Under the pieces are notes generated by a model. It ran no database searches, was not told the DNA's origin, and worked only from the letters and a program-made list of their open reading frames with translations. Made by a program: the position numbers and the translations under genes. Source: an uncultured Prevotellaceae bacterium (GTDB lineage Bacteria; Bacteroidota; Bacteroidia; Bacteroidales; Muribaculaceae). From it: a DNA stretch of 64,000 bases. Below are positions 58,104-64,000 of the stretch, one piece after another (position 1 is the stretch's first letter; the number at the start of each line of letters is the position of its first letter). The DNA lies in contig ONOU01000002.1 of the NCBI GenBank assembly GCA_900319525.1, positions 205,071 through 269,070 on the forward strand, read 5' to 3'.

Positions 58104-58200
58104 CATAACAACGCAGGCAAAAAAACGGCTTCAACACGAATGGGTGTTCAAGATTTTTTTGTATTTTTGTGAGTTGAAAATCTTAACTGGAAACAACATT

Positions 58201-59463
58201 ATGGCACGCAAAGTTTTCATTTCGGTACTGGGCACGGGGTTCTATAAGCCGTGCATCTATGGTGATACTGGCATCACGACTCGTTTTAACCAAGAAGCCA
58301 CCTTGCTGAGCATCGGAGCCAAAGAATGGAGCATCGACGATACCGGCATTGTGCTACTCACTAGTCTTGCCCGCACATCCAACTGGGAAGTGGCGGACAA
58401 CAAGCGCAAAGACCCCAAAACAAACGCCACAGAGGACTATTATGGCTTGAAACTACGGATCGAAGGGCTGCAGCTGCCGTTCCAGGTGCAGGAAAAGGAT
58501 ATCCCCGACGGCAAGAACGAGGACGAGATGTGGACCATCTTTACGACCCTGTTCAACGCGTTGCAGGATGGCGACGAGTTGTATATCGACATGACGCATG
58601 CCTTCCGCTACCTGCCGATGCTCGTGCTGGTGCTCACCAACTATGCCAAGTTCCTCAAGGGCGTGACCGTCAAGAGCATCACCTATGGCAACTACGAGGC
58701 CCGCGACGGCGACCATGCCCCTATCGTGGACCTGCTGCCCATCGTCGCCCTGCAGGACTGGACCCATGCCGCAGCCGCACTCACCCGTCACGGTGATGCC
58801 GGTGCGATAAAGGATATCGTTAAACAGCAGGGCCTTGCAGAGAATGAAGATGCATTGAATGATCTTGTCAACAATTTGGTCGCTGTCACTGCCGAAATAC
58901 AGACATGTCGTGGCACAAGTATTCTTGATGCAACCAACATCAAGGAGATGATGGCATCCTTGAGGCAATTACAATCAACAATGCCTAAGCCGATGACCCC
59001 GATTATTGAAAAGATTTCAGAAAGTTTCAACCAGTACAACACCGAGTTTGATGTGAACAATGGCTGGCTTGCTGCTCAGTGGGCACTGCAGCACAACCTG
59101 CTGCAGCAGGCTGCTACAATCCTTCAAGAGAATGCTGTCTCTTACTTCTGCATTCGTCACAATATTCCATTCAACGACGAATATAGAAGAGACCGTGTGA
59201 ATAAGGCTGCTTTTATAGCATTCAACCATACGCCAAAAGAAAATTGGAGATGCAATAGTGAAAAAGAAATTCAGCGGATTGAAAAACTGCTCAAAGACGA
59301 AAAACTGACTTCACCATTTTTCCTGAATGCTTTTAACAACCTTACAACCTTCAGAAACGACTTGAACCACTTCGGGATGCGAAAGGATCCCAAATCATGG
59401 GACGAAATAAAAGGTGCTATAGAAAAGGCTTATGCAGACCTTATTGCATTGTTGACTGAATAA
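58201..59463 (+). CDS. CARF-HEPN RNase (Csx1/Csx2-like)
   Basis: A 420-residue protein from ATG 58201 (MARKVFISVLGTGFYKPCIY). ELYIDMTHAFRYLPMLVLVL is the CARF-core motif of the Csx2 (TIGR02221-like) group, after VLGTGFYKP. The C-terminal HEPN domain carries TTFRNDLNHFGM with R-x4-H at Arg385/His390. It should degrade RNA non-specifically once cyclic oligoadenylate binds CARF. It follows array 3 with its own promoter and is upstream of a helicase gene. Confidence 0.88.
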   Translation: MARKVFISVLGTGFYKPCIYGDTGITTRFNQEATLLSIGAKEWSIDDTGIVLLTSLARTSNWEVADNKRKDPKTNATEDYYGLKLRIEGLQLPFQVQEKDIPDGKNEDEMWTIFTTLFNALQDGDELYIDMTHAFRYLPMLVLVLTNYAKFLKGVTVKSITYGNYEARDGDHAPIVDLLPIVALQDWTHAAAALTRHGDAGAIKDIVKQQGLAENEDALNDLVNNLVAVTAEIQTCRGTSILDATNIKEMMASLRQLQSTMPKPMTPIIEKISESFNQYNTEFDVNNGWLAAQWALQHNLLQQAATILQENAVSYFCIRHNIPFNDEYRRDRVNKAAFIAFNHTPKENWRCNSEKEIQRIEKLLKDEKLTSPFFLNAFNNLTTFRNDLNHFGMRKDPKSWDEIKGAIEKAYADLIALLTE

Positions 59464-59475
59464 CATTTAACGCTG

Positions 59476-60930
59476 ATGGCAACCGAAAAAATCAAACTCA
59501 CTCCTGACCAGACGCGGGTGATGTCCCGCATCCTGGATTTCTTGGGCTCGCAGGACAAGGTGTTCATCCTCAAGGGCTATGCCGGCACGGGCAAGACCAC
59601 GCTGCTGCGCTTCCTCATCAAGGAACTCGATCGCTTGAACCACAACTACCGCCTGGTGGCCCCCACGGGACGCGCCGCCAAGGTGATGGCCAACATCTCG
59701 GAGTCGGCGGGTGGTGCTACAACCATCCACACGATGATCTACTCCTTCTCTGGCCTGGACGAGGAGAAGCCCCTGCAAGACACCCCCGCCGTGGATGCCA
59801 CGGGGCAGTTGCTGCTCAACTTCGAGCCGGTCAAGATCAAGCACGATTACAGCACGGTATATATCATCGACGAGTCCTCGATGATTGCCGACATCGAGAC
59901 CAAGGACCCCACCCAGGCCAAGTTCGGCTCGGGCAAATTGCTCACCGAGCTGATGGAGTATGATGCCAACCCTGCCAGCAAACTGATCTTTGTGGGCGAC
60001 CCGTGCCAGTTGCCGCCCGTCGAGCAGTACTTCTCCCCGGCGCTGATGGCTGACTACTTCAGGACCCATTTCAGCGTCGGTGTCCAGGAGGAGCAGTTGA
60101 CCCAGATCATGCGCCAGGCCGATGACAACGACATCGTCACCGCCAGCAAGCGCATCCGCTCCCTGTGGGCCCAGGCCCCTGACTCCAAGGAAGACTACGG
60201 TGCCCGCAAACTGTGGGGCAAGTTGCCCTTCCACAACCACAGCAACATCCGGTTCCACGCCACCAAGGACCAGATGGTCAATCACTACGTGCAGGGCATC
60301 AAGGAGAATGGCCTCAATCATGGCATATTCATCTGCCGCAGCAACAAAGCCTGCAACGAATTGTCGGCCACCATCCGTGAGCGCCTGGGACAGCGCACTG
60401 GCTGCATCCAGGAGGGCGACCTGCTCATGGTGTCACAGAACAACCTGCTCACCGGCCTCGCCAATGGCGACCTCGTCGTCGTCAACCATGTGACCGACCA
60501 GATGGCAATGATGGCAGGTCTGCGCTTCCGCTACATCAAGGTCACCGACCTGGCAACCGACAACGAGTACAGTTCTTGGATCATCGAGGACATCCTCTTC
60601 CAGTCCCAGCCCAACCTCGACAAGGTGCAACAGACCGCCCTGTTCACCGACTTCATCGTCAGGATGCGCAATCTGGGCATTAAGGAAAAGTCAGCCGTCT
60701 TCTACGACAGGATGATGCACGACCCCTACCTGAACGCCCTACGCTGCAACTACGGCTACGCCGTCACCTGCAACAAGGCCCAGGGAGGCGAGTGGGACGA
60801 GGTCTATATCGACATGCCGCGCAACATCACCCTCAACCCCGCCAAGCCCGACTACCAGTGGGTCTATACCGCCATGACCCGCGCCCGCAAGACCCTCCAC
60901 CTCGTCAACGACTTCTTCTACAGCAGTTGA
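59476..60930 (+). CDS. SF1 DNA helicase, RecD2/Dda-like
   Basis: A 484-residue protein. Motif I KGYAGTGKTTLLR (residues 32-44), Ia LVAPTGRAAKVM, II VYIIDESSMI, III LIFVGDPCQLPPV, IV-VI with the C-terminal YAVTCNKAQGGEWDEVYID and YTAMTRARKTLHLVND. A single-chain 5'-3' helicase of the RecD2/Dda type. It starts 12 bases after the CARF-HEPN stop, so the two may be cotranscribed. Its link to CRISPR function is unclear; it may be chromosomal. Confidence 0.9.
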   Translation: MATEKIKLTPDQTRVMSRILDFLGSQDKVFILKGYAGTGKTTLLRFLIKELDRLNHNYRLVAPTGRAAKVMANISESAGGATTIHTMIYSFSGLDEEKPLQDTPAVDATGQLLLNFEPVKIKHDYSTVYIIDESSMIADIETKDPTQAKFGSGKLLTELMEYDANPASKLIFVGDPCQLPPVEQYFSPALMADYFRTHFSVGVQEEQLTQIMRQADDNDIVTASKRIRSLWAQAPDSKEDYGARKLWGKLPFHNHSNIRFHATKDQMVNHYVQGIKENGLNHGIFICRSNKACNELSATIRERLGQRTGCIQEGDLLMVSQNNLLTGLANGDLVVVNHVTDQMAMMAGLRFRYIKVTDLATDNEYSSWIIEDILFQSQPNLDKVQQTALFTDFIVRMRNLGIKEKSAVFYDRMMHDPYLNALRCNYGYAVTCNKAQGGEWDEVYIDMPRNITLNPAKPDYQWVYTAMTRARKTLHLVNDFFYSS

Positions 60931-61043
60931 TCGATTACGAGGAAGCCATGGAATTCCAGAGATGATTTTATGGCTTGAATGATGCATGATGGCATTTTCA
61001 CTGAGTGGAGAAGCAGGATGTTATCAGCATTGTCATGTATTGC

Positions 61044-61056
61044 GAGCCAATGACTC
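61044..61056. repeat. REP-like palindrome, copy 4
   Basis: GAGCC-aat-GACTC within tattgcgagccaatgactcgtattg, similar in form to the copies at 28516, 55578 and 58081. It is in a 200-bp gene-free stretch after the helicase (60931-61104). Confidence 0.4.
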
Positions 61057-61104
61057 GTATTGACAAGAAGAATTTCCTCATGACACGTTATAAGCGTGCA
61101 GAAA

Positions 61105-61126
61105 AAAAGCGGCATTTGCCGCTTTT
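61105..61126 (-). terminator. Terminator of the recombinase operon
   Basis: AAAAGCGGC-attt-GCCGCTTTT, 9-bp perfect stem; on the minus strand it is followed by a T run. It lies 14 bases after the stop of the 28-residue ORF. Confidence 0.8.
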
Positions 61127-61139
61127 CCCGTTAATATTC

Positions 61140-61226
61140 TTACCACAAGACCTTATCAATAGGCATTTTGGTGGTAGCATTTCCTGCCCACCATTCAATC
61201 AATAATTCTTTAATAGTCTTAATCAT
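61140..61226 (-). CDS. 28-residue peptide coupled to the recombinase
   Basis: Too short for ordinary gene finders. ATG 61226 overlaps the recombinase TGA as ATGA. The peptide MIKTIKELLIEWWAGNATTK, then MPIDKVLW is amphipathic, with three Trp residues. A terminator follows directly, so it is the last gene of the transcript. Function unknown; it might be a recombinase partner or a small toxin-like peptide. Confidence 0.5.
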   Translation of the reverse strand: MIKTIKELLIEWWAGNATTKMPIDKVLW

Positions 61227-61870
61227 CTTACAAATTGGGTTTTAATGCGTTGTACTGTTGATATTGAGGAGCCGGTGAGTTTCGCTGTGTTTCTGATGGA
61301 ATAACCCCGTTTCAGCAGCGATATAACCTCCTTGTACTCCTCTCGCTTCTTGTCCTCGCTCTTGATGGTCCCGGTTTTGCGTCCGAGTTTCCCACCGTTC
61401 CTCACATATTGGGCACGTCCAGAGTTGAGCCGGTATTGGATGTTGGCTCGCTCGATATTGCCCATTTCAGCTAATACGGTGATGAGAATGGACGCGATAG
61501 GATTCACTTCTCCATTGGGTTGCAGCGAGTATATGCCAAGGTTCTGTATATAGACCGAAACCTTAGCCTCATGTAACCGCTCAAGGGATTTCAATACTTG
61601 CAGCGTTGATCTTCCCAAGCGGCTCAGTTCAGATAGTAGCAGGTAATCAACATTGTTCACGGTACAATAGTCCAAGCACTCGGTCAACACTTGTCTTTCC
61701 TCATTTTTCTTTGCTCCAGATATATGCTCTTCGTAGATTTTCACGATTTCCATATTCTGGGCTTCACTGAATTTCTTAAGGTCTGTGATTTGTCGCGATG
61801 TGTCCTGTCTGTCGTTTTCAGAACTCACTCGGGCATAGATCACGGCCCTCTTGGTTGGTTGTGTTGTCAT
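61223..61870 (-). CDS. Serine recombinase (resolvase/invertase)
   Basis: A 215-residue protein. Catalytic Ser in AVIYARVSSENDRQ, the LLLSELSRLGRST motif with further catalytic Arg, GRKTGTIKSEDKKREEY as hinge, and a C-terminal HTH (GYSIRNTAKLTGSSISTVQR). Small serine recombinases invert or resolve DNA between two sites. It may serve a DNA inversion nearby or belong to a plasmid-like element. Confidence 0.92.
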   Translation of the reverse strand: MTTQPTKRAVIYARVSSENDRQDTSRQITDLKKFSEAQNMEIVKIYEEHISGAKKNEERQVLTECLDYCTVNNVDYLLLSELSRLGRSTLQVLKSLERLHEAKVSVYIQNLGIYSLQPNGEVNPIASILITVLAEMGNIERANIQYRLNSGRAQYVRNGGKLGRKTGTIKSEDKKREEYKEVISLLKRGYSIRNTAKLTGSSISTVQRIKTQFVR

Positions 61871-61923
61871 ATAAATCTTTGATAAAAATGGTTACACAAA
61901 AAGGGTGTATTCATTGAGCCACT

Positions 61924-62310
61924 TCATTGGGTGGGTTGGCTGGTGTCGCTCTCACATATAGCCGATTCTGTGATAATTTGATATTCTTGAGAAATCCGTT
62001 CTTCATAATTCTCGCATTTCTCCACAGCCGAGTCTATCACAGAAATCAGGTTGTCAACGAAGATGTGTTCTATCGTTTTCAAAGTTTCGCCCTCTTCAGA
62101 AATGAGCGTTACTTCAAAAAGATCTTCTCCTTCGTTTAACACCACTTGAACGTATCCAGTGTGAATGAATCCTTGTACATGGAATTTCACACCAACTTCA
62201 ACGATTGTAATGCTTGCAGGGTTTATTCCCCAACTCATTACCACAAAAGGATTGGTGCGGAAGATGCTAAAGATGTAATTAGCGATCTCCTTGCTATATT
62301 CTTCGTCCAT
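61924..62310 (-). CDS. Hypothetical protein
   Basis: A 128-residue acidic protein (MDEEYSKEIANYIFSIFRTN). Beta-rich middle (VKFHVQGFIHTGYVQVVLNE), no known motif. One base before the stop of the next gene upstream. Part of a run of minus-strand accessory genes. Confidence 0.7.
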   Translation of the reverse strand: MDEEYSKEIANYIFSIFRTNPFVVMSWGINPASITIVEVGVKFHVQGFIHTGYVQVVLNEGEDLFEVTLISEEGETLKTIEHIFVDNLISVIDSAVEKCENYEERISQEYQIITESAICESDTSQPTQ

Positions 62311-62311
62311 A

Positions 62312-62509
62312 TCATTTCCTCCTCTTGTTGATGTCCGCGATCAGTTTACGGTTGAGAGCGTTGAGGGACTTGTAGATCCTCTCATAGCTCTTTTCATACT
62401 TGGTGCCTTGGAGTCTTAATCCTGCACTTACGAGATCATTACCGGCATTATAGATATCCTTTTGAGCCAGTCGTAATTCTCTCAGTCGGTCTTCTTCTGT
62501 AAAAATCAT
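62312..62509 (-). CDS. Hypothetical small helical protein
   Basis: A 65-residue charged helical protein (MIFTEEDRLRELRLAQKDIY). Probably cotranscribed with its neighbours (gaps of 1 and 6 bases). Function unknown. Confidence 0.65.
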   Translation of the reverse strand: MIFTEEDRLRELRLAQKDIYNAGNDLVSAGLRLQGTKYEKSYERIYKSLNALNRKLIADINKRRK

Positions 62510-62515
62510 AGTCGT

Positions 62516-62749
62516 TCAATTTAAATAAGTGTTGTTTACTACGGTTTTGTAATAGCTTCCGGGGCCAGGTATTCTCACTTTCTTGAATACCATCTTCCAC
62601 CAGTCGCTCTTTAGGTCGGGTTTCTCGTTCATCAGCATCTCTACGATTGCCGGATGAATGGGAAATACGTAGGTTAAAGCTCGTTTCTTACTCGATTCAG
62701 ATAAAGCTGCCCAATATTTCAATGTCATTTTCTTTGTTTTCTGTGCCAT
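62516..62749 (-). CDS. Hypothetical small protein
   Basis: A 77-residue protein (MAQKTKKMTLKYWAALSESS). SDWWKMVFKKVRIPGPGSYY at the C-terminus. In phages and mobile elements of Bacteroidetes, proteins of this form are frequent but uncharacterised. Confidence 0.65.
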   Translation of the reverse strand: MAQKTKKMTLKYWAALSESSKKRALTYVFPIHPAIVEMLMNEKPDLKSDWWKMVFKKVRIPGPGSYYKTVVNNTYLN

Positions 62750-62769
62750 TGTTGTTTGTGTTTTATGAA

Positions 62770-62805
62770 GAAGGCCCCCACATGTTGAGTTATGTGAGAG
62801 CCTTC
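62770..62805. terminator. Hairpin after the peptidase gene
   Basis: GAAGGCCCCCACAT pairs with ATGTGAGAGCCTTC with one internal mismatch zone, 8 bases downstream of the peptidase stop. Probable terminator on the minus strand; the U tract is short. Confidence 0.5.
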
Positions 62806-62812
62806 GTTCTGG

Positions 62813-63790
62813 TTAATAATGTTTGTAATACTCGGCTTCTTCTCTACCCCAAAAATCCAAGTCCGCTTTTACCATCTCATAAGTGGATTTAAGTTCTGTC
62901 CTGTCAAGTTTGGGATTGTGTTGTTGGTAAGCTGCTTCGATCTCACCAAAACTTAAATCTGGGTAACTCTGAAGTAACTCATATAATTCATCATAATACT
63001 CAAAGAAATAGTCATCATAGCCGTAAAAGCCTCCCATCTTGTAATCATACTCATGGGGATAGGTTTTAGTGCAGTTATCAATGATATTCTCAACGAATGA
63101 CAAGCAATTAAGAAGGTCTCGTTTCACCGTAAATTCGTGGTCTGAATGCGGATCAAAATACCCACAACTCAGATTTACGGCACTAACTTGAAGACCATTC
63201 TCTTTAAGGGTAAGCACATCAGTCATCATACCTTCCTCAAGATGATAACCGAATTGCTCATGTCCGGTAGCCTCGATAAATTCTTTAGAGGCTATTTCAG
63301 TGCTGCATATACTGGCGATAAGGTCATTGCTTCCTCGCCGGTCACACTGAATCACAAATCTCACGTCCTTGAAGAAAACCATATTGGCTTTGCTACTACC
63401 AACACATCCGATTTCTTCTCCAACGAACAAAGCACATTTTAAATCATCATATTTCAAAAGACACTTCAAGCAGATCCATACACCGTTCTTGTCATCAGCC
63501 CCAAGTCCTTCTAGCCTTTTATTCTTGGGACTATAGCCGAAAATGATGTCCTTGGTTTCTATCGCTTGAAAATCTCGTGAATGAATGCTTTGTACTTGAT
63601 CTATGTGAGCGACCAAGCACGGGTAGGTATCAGAAACACCCTTCGTCACATAGATGTTTCCGATTTCTTTGTCAATATCAACTTTCGCTTCTGGTACATT
63701 GTTTCTAAGCCACCAAAGCAGAAATTTGATCATCTTCTGTTCCTTTCCACTCTTGCTGTGAATGGAATAAAGCTTTTTCAATAGTTTCAT
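62813..63790 (-). CDS. Zinc aminopeptidase-like protein (M20/M42 type)
   Basis: A 325-residue protein (MKLLKKLYSIHSKSGKEQKM). Ordered metal ligands: His in LVAHIDQVQ, Asp in GLGADDKNG, Glu pair in LFVGEEIGC, Asp in VIQCDRRGS, His in DPHSDHEF. This is the co-catalytic two-zinc set of the M20/M28/M42 clan. The last 100 residues are acidic and Tyr-rich (EYYDELYELLQSYPDLSFGE) and not part of the fold. Such peptidases are rare on mobile elements; the substrate is unknown. Confidence 0.8.
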   Translation of the reverse strand: MKLLKKLYSIHSKSGKEQKMIKFLLWWLRNNVPEAKVDIDKEIGNIYVTKGVSDTYPCLVAHIDQVQSIHSRDFQAIETKDIIFGYSPKNKRLEGLGADDKNGVWICLKCLLKYDDLKCALFVGEEIGCVGSSKANMVFFKDVRFVIQCDRRGSNDLIASICSTEIASKEFIEATGHEQFGYHLEEGMMTDVLTLKENGLQVSAVNLSCGYFDPHSDHEFTVKRDLLNCLSFVENIIDNCTKTYPHEYDYKMGGFYGYDDYFFEYYDELYELLQSYPDLSFGEIEAAYQQHNPKLDRTELKSTYEMVKADLDFWGREEAEYYKHY

Positions 63791-63796
63791 ATCTCA

Positions 63797-64000
63797 CTAA
63801 ACTTCGATAAGAGCCTCCTCCTCGACTTCTACATCAAGGGGCAGCTCGGTTTGTTCATTAATCTCGTCGTAAAGCTCATCGCCAATACGGAACAGGATCT
63901 GGCAGTTGATATATACTTCAACCATTTCGATGTTCACGGTCTTGGTCTCATACATGCCCAGATCCTCATTCCAGGCATTGTAGGTTGTAAGGATGTCGTC
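63797..64000 (-). CDS. Partial gene, C-terminal 67 residues
   Basis: The frame is open from the window end to TAG at 63799-63797. It ends ...EMVEVYINCQILFRIGDEL, then YDEINEQTELPLDVEVEEEA. The acidic tail looks like a small accessory protein. The start is outside the window. Seven bases separate it from the peptidase start, so they are one operon. Confidence 0.6.
   Translation of the reverse strand, partial: DDILTTYNAWNEDLGMYETKTVNIEMVEVYINCQILFRIGDELYDEINEQTELPLDVEVEEEALIEV

Noticed and set aside
1-64000. tRNA or rRNA genes
   Set aside because: No cloverleaf with CCA-type end or rRNA-like stretch was seen, also not at the island or phage ends.

Overview
The window is Bacteroidales chromosome, probably Prevotellaceae or Muribaculaceae. 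The basis is the repeated promoter form TTG-N19/20-TAnnTTTG, genes resembling Bacteroides-type Mu-like phages, and Bacteroidetes-style type III CRISPR genes. No taxonomic marker gene is present, so this is inference.

Region 1 (93-38955) is a nearly complete 38.9 kb Mu-like transposable prophage inserted in an AraC-family regulator gene. Fragments of that gene lie outside both phage ends (3-92 and 38961-39341). The phage genome runs right to left: immunity and early control (repressor, convergent promoters, Ner-type palindrome) at 36.1-38.0 kb; MuA and MuB transposition genes at 32.7-35.8 kb; Gam, gp16 and small early genes at 29.8-32.7 kb; gpG and tail completion at 28.5-29.7 kb. A packaging/portal/MuF block at 21.9-28.4 kb is on the opposite (+) strand. 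Then come protease, capsid, amidase, nested spanins, tail tube, tape measure, baseplate and a 2141-residue tail protein, and a Dam-type methyltransferase at the position where Mu carries its mom modification gene. Notable details are a textbook -1 frameshift signal joining portal to MuF, a MuF gene apparently carrying two acquired toxin-like domains, and an in-frame amber codon in a distal tail gene.

Region 2 (38.96-45.5 kb) is chromosome with two housekeeping-like enzymes (hexapeptide acetyltransferase, SDR oxidoreductase), a decayed Y1/RAYT-type transposase with REP-like hairpins, and a 3.85 kb integrative island. The island is bounded by 29-bp direct repeats and carries a tyrosine integrase plus an AAA ATPase/TOPRIM pair that looks like an anti-phage module.

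Region 3 (45.5-60.9 kb) is a type III (III-D-like) CRISPR-Cas locus with three co-oriented arrays. Each array has nine repeats and eight spacers and its own leader promoter. Array 1 is followed by the effector operon: a truncated Cas6, an HD-less Cas10 with intact GGDD, Cas7-like and Csx10-like subunits, a small accessory protein, a large RAMP protein and a full-length Cas6. Array 2 precedes a Card1/Can2-like CARF nuclease and a small candidate ring nuclease. Array 3 precedes a CARF-HEPN RNase and an SF1 helicase. No cas1/cas2 is in the window. The logic inferred is cyclic-oligoadenylate signalling from Cas10 to two nucleases. Several spacers are antisense to apparent phage gene starts.

Region 4 (61.1-64.0 kb, minus strand) is the edge of another accessory block: a serine recombinase translationally coupled to a 28-residue peptide, several small unknown proteins, a co-catalytic zinc aminopeptidase-like protein, and a gene cut by the window end.
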